Assembly (NCBI RefSeq): GCF_900445235.1
Contig: NZ_UFSM01000001.1
Coordinates: forward strand, 2,681,501 to 2,745,500
Reading direction: 5' to 3'
Source: Aminobacter aminovorans
GTDB taxonomy: Bacteria; Pseudomonadota; Alphaproteobacteria; Rhizobiales; Rhizobiaceae
Length of the DNA stretch: 64,000 nucleotides
Shown one piece after another: positions 23,775-31,716 of the stretch. The notes beneath the pieces are model-generated. The model worked only from the letters and a program-made list of their open reading frames with translations. It did no database searches and was not told where the DNA came from. A program made the position numbers and the translations under genes. Within the stretch, counting starts at the first letter, position 1. Every line of letters begins with the position of its first letter.

Positions 23775-24554
23775 ATGTCGATCTTCAGAAACGTCGTGTT
23801 CATCGCGGCGATCAGCGGCCTGTTGGCCGGCGTGGTCCTCGCTGCCCTTCAAACCTATGCAACCGATCCACTAATCTTCAAGGCGGAGACATATGAGAAT
23901 GCCGGCGGCGGCCATGAGCATGCCGCTGCTGCGCCAGCGGCTGGCACCGAGGCCACAACGCCGGCAGCCGGCACCGAAGCCGCGGCACCCGCGGCGGCTC
24001 CCGCTGAAGAAGAGGCAGAGGCCTGGGCTCCCGCCGACGGCGCCGAGCGTTTTGCCTATTCGGCGCTGGCTAACATCGTCAGTGGCATCGCTTTCGCCTT
24101 GATCCTTGTCGCCGTTTCCGAATTCGCCGGTGGCATCGCCAACTGGCGCCAGGGCGTATTCTGGGGGTTCGCCGGCTTTGCGGTATTCACGCTTGCGCCG
24201 GGCCTTGGCCTGCCACCGGAACTGCCGGCCATGCCGGCGGCCGATCTGGTGTCGCGCCAAATCTGGTGGAGCTCGACGGTGGTTGCAACGGCTGTGGGTC
24301 TTGCGCTGATTGCCTTCCGGCAGTCGCTGCCGCTCGCCATCCTTGGCGTGGCGCTGATCGTTGCGCCGCACATCGTTGGTGCGCCGCAGCCGGAAAGCCA
24401 CGACTCGCCGATCCCCGCCGACCTGCACCACAGCTTCGTCGTCGCCGTCACCATCACCAACCTGGTGTTCTGGACCGTGCTTGGCGCGGCAGTCGGTATG
24501 GTGCGCAATCGCTTCATGGGTGCGACGCCAGCGCTGCAAGGCCGCCTTGCCTGA
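23775..24554 (+). CDS. cbtA: CbtA cobalt transporter, predicted
   Basis: 259 residues from ATG 23775. About five membrane spans. Conserved segments include FRNVVFIAAISGLLAGVVLA at the start, ALANIVSGIAFALILVAVSEF, and GAPQPESHDSPIPADLHHSF with the histidines expected in the family. Between spans 1 and 2 is an Ala/Pro/Glu-rich loop (residues about 42-88) starting with GGGHEHAAAA and containing imperfect PAAGTEA repeats, longer than usual. Genomic studies link CbtAB to B12 riboswitches and cobalamin genes, as here. Its end overlaps the TTG start of cobU. Confidence 0.88.
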   Translation: MSIFRNVVFIAAISGLLAGVVLAALQTYATDPLIFKAETYENAGGGHEHAAAAPAAGTEATTPAAGTEAAAPAAAPAEEEAEAWAPADGAERFAYSALANIVSGIAFALILVAVSEFAGGIANWRQGVFWGFAGFAVFTLAPGLGLPPELPAMPAADLVSRQIWWSSTVVATAVGLALIAFRQSLPLAILGVALIVAPHIVGAPQPESHDSPIPADLHHSFVVAVTITNLVFWTVLGAAVGMVRNRFMGATPALQGRLA

Positions 24555-25056
24555 GAAGCTGACTTTCCTGCTCGGTGGCGCGCGCTCCGGCAAGAGCGCG
24601 CATGCCGAGCGGCTGATCATGCAGTTTCCTGCGCCGTGGACGTATATCGCCACGGCGCAGGCCTACGACGACGAGATGCGCGAGCGCATTTCGATCCATC
24701 GCGGCCGCCGCGGCGAGGGCTGGCGAACGCTCGACGCGCCGCTGGATCTGGTCGGCGCGCTCGCCAGCCTGCCCGATGGCGCCCCTGTTCTGGTCGACTG
24801 CCTGACGCTCTGGCTTACCAATCACCTTCTGGCCGATCATGACGTCGAGGCCGAACGTGCGGCGCTCGTCGAGGTGCTGTCGCGTCCGCGCGGGCCGTGG
24901 TTCGTGGTCTCCAACGAGGTTGGGCTCGGCATCGTGCCCGACAATGCACTGGCCCGCCGTTTTCGTGATGATGCCGGCAGGCTCAATCAAAAGGTGGCGG
25001 CCGTGGCCGAAGAGGTCCTGTTTCTTGTCGCCGGCCTGCCGATGAAGGTGAAATGA
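24547..25056 (+). CDS. cobU: Adenosylcobinamide kinase / adenosylcobinamide-phosphate guanylyltransferase
   Basis: 169 residues from TTG 24547, overlapping the cbtA stop; AAGG lies upstream and no closer ATG precedes the P-loop. The P-loop is FLLGGARSGKS (residues 7-17). Further family motifs are WTYIATAQAYDDEMRERI with the guanylylated-His region HRGRRGEGW, VLVDCLTLWLTN and FVVSNEVGLGIVP. The enzyme (CobP in alphaproteobacteria) phosphorylates adenosylcobinamide and attaches GMP late in cobalamin assembly. It couples to cobO with ATGA at 25053-25056. Confidence 0.92.
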   Translation: MPEKLTFLLGGARSGKSAHAERLIMQFPAPWTYIATAQAYDDEMRERISIHRGRRGEGWRTLDAPLDLVGALASLPDGAPVLVDCLTLWLTNHLLADHDVEAERAALVEVLSRPRGPWFVVSNEVGLGIVPDNALARRFRDDAGRLNQKVAAVAEEVLFLVAGLPMKVK

Positions 25057-25673
25057 TGAAGACGATCGACGATCAGGAAGCCGAACGCCACCGCGCCAAG
25101 ATGGCCAAGCGCAAGGCGGTTCAGGATGCCGAGGTCGCCGGCAAGACCATCGTCGAGAAGGGGCTGCTGATCGTCAACACAGGTCCCGGCAAGGGCAAGT
25201 CGACCGCGGCATTCGGTCTGGCGCTGCGCATGCTGGGTTATGGCCAGCGGGTTGGCGTCGTGCAGTTCATCAAGGGCGCCTGGCATTCGGGCGAGCAGGA
25301 CGCATTCGCCGCCTTCGGCGACCGCGCCGTCTGGCACACGATGGGCGAGGGCTTTACCTGGGAGACGCAGGACATCAAGCGCGACATCGCGGCCGCCGAA
25401 GCAGCCTGGGCTAAGGCGCAGGAACTGCTGGCCGACCCGACAATTGCGCTTGTCGTCCTCGACGAGCTCAATATCGCGCTGCGCTATGACTATCTCGATC
25501 TGGAAGCGGTGGTCGCGACGCTGAAGAACCGTCGCGAGGGGCTGCATGTCGTGGTCACCGGCCGCAACGCCAAGCCGGCGCTGGTCGAGGCTGCCGACCT
25601 CGTCACCGAGATGGGCGCGACCAAGCATCACTTCTCGGCCGGCGTGAAGGCGCAGAAGGGAATCGAGTTCTAG
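25053..25673 (+). CDS. cobO: Cob(I)yrinic acid a,c-diamide adenosyltransferase
   Basis: 206 residues. The N-terminal basic helix is followed by GLLIVNTGPGKGKSTAAFGLALRML, the modified P-loop of CobO/BtuR/CobA, then GVVQFIKGAWHSGEQDAF and LVVLDELNIALRYDYLD. The C-terminal HVVVTGRNAKPALVEAADLVTEM is also characteristic. It transfers the adenosyl group of ATP to Co(I) of corrinoids. ATG overlaps the cobU stop. Transcription comes from the riboswitch promoter. Confidence 0.95.
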   Translation: MMKTIDDQEAERHRAKMAKRKAVQDAEVAGKTIVEKGLLIVNTGPGKGKSTAAFGLALRMLGYGQRVGVVQFIKGAWHSGEQDAFAAFGDRAVWHTMGEGFTWETQDIKRDIAAAEAAWAKAQELLADPTIALVVLDELNIALRYDYLDLEAVVATLKNRREGLHVVVTGRNAKPALVEAADLVTEMGATKHHFSAGVKAQKGIEF

Positions 25674-25683
25674 CGTCGCTGTG

Positions 25684-26649
25684 TCAGAGCCAGATGGCGA
25701 AGCCGATCAGGCCGATGGTGCCGACCAGGATGGCGTCGGCGGTCCAGTAGAGGCGGAGTGCCGCTCGGATATCGCGGGCATTGGCGTCACGGCGGCCGCC
25801 CGCGCCCATGAAGGCGTCCTCGACCAAAACGCCGCCATAGGCGCGAGGGCCGGCAAGAGCGAGGCCGAGCGCACCGGCCATTGCGGCCTCGGGCCAGCCG
25901 GCATTGGGTGAACGGTGTTTTTTGGCGTCGCGCCAGACGGCCTCCCAGCCGGCCTTCGGGTCGGCGCCGGGCACGAGGAAGGCGGCGAGCACGATGGCAA
26001 GTGCGGTCAGCCGCGAGGCCGGCAGGTTGATCAGATCGTCGAAACGGGCGGCGGCCCAGCCGAAGGCTTCGTGGCGACTGGTGCGGTGACCGATCATCGA
26101 ATCGGCGGTGTTTGCCGCCTTGTAGGCAGCACCTCCGGCGAAACCTGTGATGGCAAGCCAGAAGGCAGGTGCAGTGATGCCGTCGGAGAAGTTTTCGGCC
26201 AGGCTCTCGATTGCGGCACGGCTGACGCCTGCTTCGTCGAGGCGTTCGGGGTCGCGGCCGACGATCTGCGACACCGCCTTGCGGCCGGCGAGGATGCCGC
26301 CGCTGTCGAGCGCGTCGGCGACCGCCTTCACATGGCTGCCGAGGCTGCGCTGGGCGACGAGGCTGGAAGCGGCGATGGCGGTCAGGAGCATGCCGAAGGG
26401 CAGCAAACCGAACAGGCGCTCCATGGCGAAGGCGATTGTGGCGGGCACTGTGACGATGACGGCAAGCGCAACCACGCCCAGAAAACGGCGCCTGGCGTCG
26501 GTATCGGTGGCGCGGTTGAGGCTGGTGTCGAGAAAGGATATCAGCTTGCCGATCCAGATCACCGGGTGGCCGATCGCACGCACCAGCCGATCCGGGTAAC
26601 CGAGACCGAGTTCGAACAGAAGCGACAGGAAGGCGAGCGGAAAAGACAT
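25684..26649 (-). CDS. cobD: Adenosylcobinamide-phosphate synthase
   Basis: 321 residues and about six membrane spans. The family signatures GYPDRLVRAIGHPVIWIG at the start, ESLAENFSDGITAPAFWLAI, YKAANTADSMIGHRTSRHEAFG and SPNAGWPEAAMAGALG are all present. It joins aminopropanol phosphate to the corrin ring. It is on the reverse strand between cobO and cobC, 10 nt from the convergent cobO stop, and its start codon overlaps that of cobC by 2 nt on the other strand. It therefore cannot use the riboswitch promoter and must have its own promoter inside cobC. Confidence 0.93.
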   Translation of the reverse strand: MSFPLAFLSLLFELGLGYPDRLVRAIGHPVIWIGKLISFLDTSLNRATDTDARRRFLGVVALAVIVTVPATIAFAMERLFGLLPFGMLLTAIAASSLVAQRSLGSHVKAVADALDSGGILAGRKAVSQIVGRDPERLDEAGVSRAAIESLAENFSDGITAPAFWLAITGFAGGAAYKAANTADSMIGHRTSRHEAFGWAAARFDDLINLPASRLTALAIVLAAFLVPGADPKAGWEAVWRDAKKHRSPNAGWPEAAMAGALGLALAGPRAYGGVLVEDAFMGAGGRRDANARDIRAALRLYWTADAILVGTIGLIGFAIWL

Positions 26650-27706
26650 GACGCTTCTTGCAGGACGTAGGACAGGGACCGTGGACCACGGCGGCAGCCT
26701 GGAACGGGCGAGGGCGCTGTTTCCGGGAGCGCCCGAGCCGTTCGTCGACCTGTCGACCGGGATTAATCCAAACTCCTATCCGCTTTTCGAGCTGCCTGCC
26801 ACAGCCTTGTCACGCCTGCCCGAGCCCGGCCGGGCGCGCGACCTCGCAGCAGTTGCCGCCACTGCATACGGCGCGCCCACGGCCGCCCATGTGGTGCCGG
26901 CGCCGGGCACGCAGATTCTGCTGCCGCGTATCGCCTCGCTGGTGCGGCCCGGCCATGCCTTCGTGCTCGGGCCGACCTATCAGGAACACGCCCGCGCCGC
27001 TGCGATCGCCGGTCATCAGGTGGCCGAGACGCGCGATTTCGGGCAGCTTTTCGACGCCGACCTTGCCGTCGTGGTCAATCCGAACAATCCTGACGGCCGT
27101 GTCGTGCAGCGCAAGGACCTGCTTGAACTGGCCGCCGGCCTGCGCTCCCGCGGCGGGCTTCTGGTCGTCGACGAGGCGTTCATGGATGTAGGCCCGCAGG
27201 CGCAGAGCCTTGCCGGCGATGTCGAGCAGGGTGGCCTGGTGGTGCTGCGCTCCTTCGGCAAGTTCTACGGGCTGGCCGGCATCCGTCTCGGCTTCGCGCT
27301 GGCCCACCCGGATATTGCTGGCCGACTGGAGGAGGAGCTGGGGCCCTGGTCGGTGGCCGTGCCGTCGCTCGAATACGGCATCAAGGCGCTGTCGGATGCT
27401 GACTGGCAGCGTGAGATGCGGACGACGCTGGCGCATGCCGCGCATCGTCTCGACCAGGCCTTTGCCCGCGCCGGCTTGATCGTCACCGGTGGCACGTCGC
27501 TGTTCCGCCATGTCGACATTCCCGACGCCGCAGGGCTGTTCAAGGCGCTGGGGCGCGAGGGTATCCTGGTGCGCAGTTTCGCCGATCGACCGACCCAGTT
27601 GCGCTGCGGCTTGCCGGGCCACGAGGTCGAGTGGCGACGGCTTGACGTGGCCCTGGGTGATTGGGCGCAGGACCGGGAAACGGCGAGGAAGGAGGCTGTG
27701 CGGTGA
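26648..27706 (+). CDS. cobC: L-threonine-O-3-phosphate decarboxylase (CobC)
   Basis: 352 residues from ATG 26648, or 341 from GTG 26681, which has a GGACAGGG site and would avoid overlap with cobD. DHGGSLERARALFPGAPEP and FVDLSTGINPNSYP open the protein, as in all CobC/CobD decarboxylases. The aminotransferase fold I motifs follow: VVNPNNPDGRV, VVDEAFMD and the PLP lysine in RSFGKFYGLAGIRLG. It makes aminopropanol phosphate for the nucleotide loop of cobalamin. The stop overlaps the GTG of the next gene. Confidence 0.92.
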   Translation: MTLLAGRRTGTVDHGGSLERARALFPGAPEPFVDLSTGINPNSYPLFELPATALSRLPEPGRARDLAAVAATAYGAPTAAHVVPAPGTQILLPRIASLVRPGHAFVLGPTYQEHARAAAIAGHQVAETRDFGQLFDADLAVVVNPNNPDGRVVQRKDLLELAAGLRSRGGLLVVDEAFMDVGPQAQSLAGDVEQGGLVVLRSFGKFYGLAGIRLGFALAHPDIAGRLEEELGPWSVAVPSLEYGIKALSDADWQREMRTTLAHAAHRLDQAFARAGLIVTGGTSLFRHVDIPDAAGLFKALGREGILVRSFADRPTQLRCGLPGHEVEWRRLDVALGDWAQDRETARKEAVR

Positions 27707-28206
27707 TCTTTGTCTGCCCGCTTTCGAAGGTCGAAGAGACAGTCCCGCGCATCGGCGCGGATCGGCTTGTCTCGCTGCTGTCAGCCGGAACGGAAATGAC
27801 GCGGCCAGTGTCGATCCGTGCCGAGAACCACCTTTTGATGAACATGCACGACATATCGGCCGAGCAGGACGGCATGACGTTGCCCGGCGAAGCGCATGTG
27901 CGGCAGTTGCTCGACTTCGCTCGTGCCTGGGACCGCTCGCGGCCATTGGCGATCAATTGCTGGGCTGGTGTGAGCCGGTCGACGGCGTCGGCCTACATTA
28001 TCGCTGCGGCATTCGATCCGTCGCGCGACGAGACGGAACTTGCCCTGCTGTTGCGCAGGCTTTCACCAACGGCGACGCCCAATCCACGGCTGATTGAGGT
28101 GGCGGACCAGATCCTGGGACGCAACGGGCGCATGGTGAGGGCGATCGCCGCTATCGGCCGCGGTGCCGACTGTTTCGAGGGCGTGCCGTTCGGGCTGGAG
28201 GTTTAG
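27703..28206 (+). CDS. Tyrosine/dual-specificity phosphatase-like protein coupled to cobC
   Basis: 167 residues from GTG 27703, overlapping the cobC stop (GTGA). The signature CWAGVSRS is the CX5R loop of cysteine-dependent phosphatases, and an upstream MHDI segment may supply the general-acid Asp. The C-terminus is helical. Similar genes are annotated as tyrosine phosphatase family proteins in rhizobia. The tight coupling to a cobalamin gene suggests a small-molecule substrate rather than a phosphoprotein. Alpha-ribazole-5'-phosphate is one candidate because I see no CobC-type (histidine) ribazole phosphatase in this cluster, but this is inference. Confidence 0.75.
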   Translation: MIFVCPLSKVEETVPRIGADRLVSLLSAGTEMTRPVSIRAENHLLMNMHDISAEQDGMTLPGEAHVRQLLDFARAWDRSRPLAINCWAGVSRSTASAYIIAAAFDPSRDETELALLLRRLSPTATPNPRLIEVADQILGRNGRMVRAIAAIGRGADCFEGVPFGLEV

Positions 28207-28233
28207 ATCGACGCTGGTTCGGCCTGGCCGGTC

Positions 28234-28392
28234 GTGCGTGCTTCAAGGCTCGCCAGCTGGTGGTTGAACGCAACTGTGCAAAACGCAACAGTGCAGGTTG
28301 TGCGCGCTCGCATCTCAGGATGAGGCCGGTCGTGCGGCCCTTCACCCCCCGTTGAGCCGCTGTCCTCGATGGGCGAGCCTCGAAGAACGCAC
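28234..28392. repeat. 159-bp intergenic element with 21-bp imperfect terminal inverted repeats
   Basis: The arms are GTGCGTGCTTCAAGGCTCGCC (28234-28254, 21 bp with its last base) and its inverted partner at 28372-28392, matching at 19 of 21 positions. The element almost exactly fills the gap between the phosphatase stop and the creatininase stop. Inside is CTCAGGATGAGG, a short palindrome familiar from dispersed repeats of Mesorhizobium. There is no ORF. It fits a small non-autonomous repeat (RIME- or MITE-like). Confidence 0.7.
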
Positions 28393-28397
28393 CATCT

Positions 28398-29219
28398 CTA
28401 CGCCAGCCACTCCGCCAACTTCGCCTTGCGGACGTCCTGCAGCAGGCGCACGAACCCCTTGGCTTGATGCGTAGCCGTCAGCCGCCCTTTCTCGGCGGTG
28501 GCGGCGAGCGCATTGCCGACCACGCCATGCGGGTTGAGATCGCTCGCAATCCACGAGAAGCCATGTGGGCCATGTGAGCGCAGCAGGTCGAATTCGGCCT
28601 CGCTGCGCTCGAAGCTGGAGGCAAAGTCCTCGGCCCTGGCCATCTCGACCAGTTCAGGGCGGAAGTGCAGCATCAGCGACGTCTCGACATCGCCGCCATG
28701 GATGCCGAGCTGGATTTCGCGGGCAGAATAGAGGCCGTCGGGCGTGCCGAAGCGGCCCCAGCTCGAGCGCACCGACAGGGCGTCGAAGCGCACCCGCAGT
28801 TCGCGCGAGACGATGCCCATCACCTCCTCATTGCCGCCATGCGAGGTGACGAACACGAACTTGCGGATGCCCGCGCGGGCGATCGAGGCGCCGAGTTCGG
28901 TCCAGGCGTCGACCAGCATGTTGGCGGGCAGGCTGAGCGTGCCGGGTGCGTGGATGTGCTCGTCGGACTTGCCGACTGCCTGGATCGGCAGGAATCGGGC
29001 GTCGAGATCATCGGGCAGATAGGCAAAGGTCTCGGCCAGCATACCTTCCATGATGGCGAGATCGGTGGACACCGGCAGATGCGGGCCATGCTGCTCGACG
29101 GCCGCGACGGGGATGACGGCGATCGTCGCTTCCGGATCGAGACCGGTGAAATCGGCCGCCTTGAAGTCGCCCCACCAGACACGTCGCTGCTTTTTCGTCA
29201 CTGCCCGGCCTCGCCGCAT
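28398..29219 (-). CDS. Creatininase-family amidohydrolase
   Basis: 273 residues. Metal ligands are in VAAVEQHGPHLPVSTD (Glu, His, Asp) and FVTSHGGNEEVMG (His, Glu), with a GIHGGDVETSLML motif later, all as in creatininase and related mycofactocin-type hydrolases. Creatininase opens creatinine to creatine, whose breakdown yields sarcosine; family members also hydrolyse formamides and other cyclic amides, so the exact substrate is open. It is the last gene of a same-strand cluster of N-demethylating dehydrogenases, which favours a methylated-amine substrate. The gap to the next upstream gene is 52 nt. Confidence 0.85.
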   Translation of the reverse strand: MRRGRAVTKKQRRVWWGDFKAADFTGLDPEATIAVIPVAAVEQHGPHLPVSTDLAIMEGMLAETFAYLPDDLDARFLPIQAVGKSDEHIHAPGTLSLPANMLVDAWTELGASIARAGIRKFVFVTSHGGNEEVMGIVSRELRVRFDALSVRSSWGRFGTPDGLYSAREIQLGIHGGDVETSLMLHFRPELVEMARAEDFASSFERSEAEFDLLRSHGPHGFSWIASDLNPHGVVGNALAATAEKGRLTATHQAKGFVRLLQDVRKAKLAEWLA

Positions 29220-29271
29220 GAAATTCGCCTCCGACTGAATATGTCAGCACGGGCGAATTTGTAAGGGGCGG

Positions 29272-31716
29272 CTACATGCGCACGCGTTCGGCCTTGGGAT
29301 CGTACATCGGCTTCAGCGCGGCTTCGGCGGCAAAACGTTCGCCGGCGATCTCGATCTCATAGCGAGAGCCGAGCACGTCCGCCTCGGTCTCGTTGGCGCA
29401 TGGCACGTAGCCGAGACCGATGGCGCCGCCGAGATGGTGGCCATAATTGCCCGACGTGATCGTGCTGACGATCTTGCCGTCGCGGACGATGGCCTCATTG
29501 TGGAACAGCAACGGCTCCGGATTCTGCAACCGGAACTGGACCAGCCGGCGGGCAAGACCTGCGTCGCGCTTGCGCAGCACCGCATCGCGGCCGATGAATT
29601 CGCCCTTGCCCGATTTCACCGCAAAGCCGAGCCCGGCCTCCAGCACATGATCCTCGTCGGTGATGTCGTGGCCGAAATGCCGAAAAGCCTTCTCGATGCG
29701 GCAGGAATCGAGCGTGTGCAGGCCACAGAGTTTCAGCCCCATATCGGCTCCGGCTTCTTCGATTGCCTCGAATACATGCGCCGCCTGGTCGGTCGACACA
29801 TAGAGCTCCCAGCCGAGTTCGCCGACATAGGTGACGCGATGGGCACGGGCGAGGCCCATTCCGATCTCGATCTCCTGACAGCTGCCGAACGGGTTGTTTC
29901 CATTGGAGAAATCGTTGGGGCTGATCTTCTGGATCAGCTCGCGCGACTGCGGTCCCATCAGGCAGAGCACGCTTTCGGAAGCCGTCACATCGGTGATGAC
30001 GACGAACTCGTCGTTGATATGCTTGCGGAACCAGGCGAGGTCGCGCTGGAGCGTGGCGCCGGGCACGACTGCCAGGAAGGCGGTCGGCGAAAGACGGGTC
30101 ACAGTCAGATCGCTTTCGATGCCGCCGCGCTGGTTGAGCATCTGGGTGTAGACGATTTTCCCTGGCTCGACGTCGATGTCGTTGGCGCAGAGGCGTTGGA
30201 GGTAGGCCAGGGCGTCGCGACCCTCGATGCGGATCTTGCCGAAAGAGGTCATGTCGAACAGGCCGACGCCGTTGCGGACGGCGAGATGCTCGTCGCGCTG
30301 GTTGTCGAACCAGTTCTGCCGCTTCCAGGAGTATCTGTATTCGCGTTCCTGACCTTCGCGGGCAAACCAGTTGGCGCGCTCCCAGCCGGCGACTTCGCCG
30401 AACACGGCGCCGCGCGCCTTCAGGTGCTCGTGCAGCGGCGAACGCCTGATGTTCCGCGATGTCGCCATCTGGCGATAGGGGAAATGGTCGGCATAGAGCA
30501 GGCCGAGCGTCTCCGAGACGCGCTCCTTGAGATAGCGGCGGTTCTTCTGGAACGGCTGGGCGCGGCGGATATCGACCTCCCAGAGGTCGAACGGCGCCTC
30601 GCCATCATGGATCCACTGCGCCAGAGCCATGCCGGCGCCGCCTGAGGAGACGATGCCGATGGAGTTGTAGCCGGCGGCGACCCAGTAGCCACCGACTTCA
30701 GGCGCCTCGCCGAGATAATAGCGGTCGTCGGGGGTGAAGCTCTCGGGGCCGTTGAAGAAGGTGTGGATGCCAGCGGTTTCCAGCATCGGCATGCGATTGA
30801 CGCCCATTTCCAGGACCGGCGCGAAATGATCCATGTCCTCGGGCAGTTGGTCGAAACAGAAATCCTCGCGGATGCCGTCCATGCCCCAGGGTTTTGCGAC
30901 CGGCTCGAAGGCGCCGAGCATCATCTTGCCGGCGTCTTCCTTGTAGTAAGCGCACTCGTCGGGCACGCGCAGCACCGGCAGGCGGCCGAGGCCGGGAATA
31001 GCCTCCGTAACGAGGTAGAAATGCTCGCAGGCGTGCAGCGGGATGGTAACGCCGTTCTGGGCGCCCAGTTCGCGCGCCCACATGCCGGCGCAGTTGACGA
31101 CGATGTCGGTCTCGATGGTTCCCTGTTCGCCGCCTTGCGCCCATGATACGCCGGAGACGCGGCCGTCCTTGGTATGGACCTTCGACACCTTGACGTTCTC
31201 GACGATCCTGGCGCCGCGCTGCCTGGCGCCCTTGGCCAGCGCCATGGCGATGTTGGCCGGATCGCACTGTCCGTCGAGCGGCAGATGCACGGCGCCGACC
31301 ACGTCGGACACATTGAGATGCGGGTACATCTCTTTGACTTCTCTGGGCGAAATCTCGCGCACGTCGACATTGAAGGCGCGCGCCAGCGACGCCTGGCGGT
31401 AGATCTCGTGCTTGCGCTCCTCGGTCAGCGCGACGGTGATCGAGCCGACCTGGCGCATGCCGGTGGCGACACCGGTCTCTTCCTCGAGCCTGACGTAGAG
31501 GTCGGCCGAATATTTCGCCAGCCGGGTCATGTTCTGCGAGGCGCGCAACTGCCCGATCAACCCCGCCGCGTGCCATGTCGTGCCTGATGTGAGCTGCTTG
31601 CGCTCCAGAAGCACGATGTCGGTCCAGCCGAGCTTCGCCAGGTGATAGGCGACGGAGCAGCCGGACACCCCGCCGCCAATGATAACGGCGCGGGCACGGG
31701 CGGGGATTTCGGTCAT
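29272..31716 (-). CDS. FAD-dependent dimethylglycine/sarcosine dehydrogenase-like protein with GcvT domain
   Basis: 814 residues. The N-terminal DAO domain starts with AVIIGGGVSGCSVAYHLAKLG; the TSGTTWHAAG motif carries His49, which is the covalent FAD-linking histidine in dimethylglycine dehydrogenase. A middle FAO-M domain (SRNIRRSPLHEHLKARGAVF, AGWERANWF) and a C-terminal tetrahydrofolate-binding GcvT region (about residues 430-800, YVGELGWELYV, GLHTLDSCRIEKAFRHFG) follow. The enzyme should oxidise an N-methyl group and pass the one-carbon unit to tetrahydrofolate. Its ATG overlaps the stop of the aminotransferase (ATGA at 31713-31716). The substrate could be dimethylglycine, sarcosine or a related N-methyl compound. 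Confidence 0.9.
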   Translation of the reverse strand: MTEIPARARAVIIGGGVSGCSVAYHLAKLGWTDIVLLERKQLTSGTTWHAAGLIGQLRASQNMTRLAKYSADLYVRLEEETGVATGMRQVGSITVALTEERKHEIYRQASLARAFNVDVREISPREVKEMYPHLNVSDVVGAVHLPLDGQCDPANIAMALAKGARQRGARIVENVKVSKVHTKDGRVSGVSWAQGGEQGTIETDIVVNCAGMWARELGAQNGVTIPLHACEHFYLVTEAIPGLGRLPVLRVPDECAYYKEDAGKMMLGAFEPVAKPWGMDGIREDFCFDQLPEDMDHFAPVLEMGVNRMPMLETAGIHTFFNGPESFTPDDRYYLGEAPEVGGYWVAAGYNSIGIVSSGGAGMALAQWIHDGEAPFDLWEVDIRRAQPFQKNRRYLKERVSETLGLLYADHFPYRQMATSRNIRRSPLHEHLKARGAVFGEVAGWERANWFAREGQEREYRYSWKRQNWFDNQRDEHLAVRNGVGLFDMTSFGKIRIEGRDALAYLQRLCANDIDVEPGKIVYTQMLNQRGGIESDLTVTRLSPTAFLAVVPGATLQRDLAWFRKHINDEFVVITDVTASESVLCLMGPQSRELIQKISPNDFSNGNNPFGSCQEIEIGMGLARAHRVTYVGELGWELYVSTDQAAHVFEAIEEAGADMGLKLCGLHTLDSCRIEKAFRHFGHDITDEDHVLEAGLGFAVKSGKGEFIGRDAVLRKRDAGLARRLVQFRLQNPEPLLFHNEAIVRDGKIVSTITSGNYGHHLGGAIGLGYVPCANETEADVLGSRYEIEIAGERFAAEAALKPMYDPKAERVRM

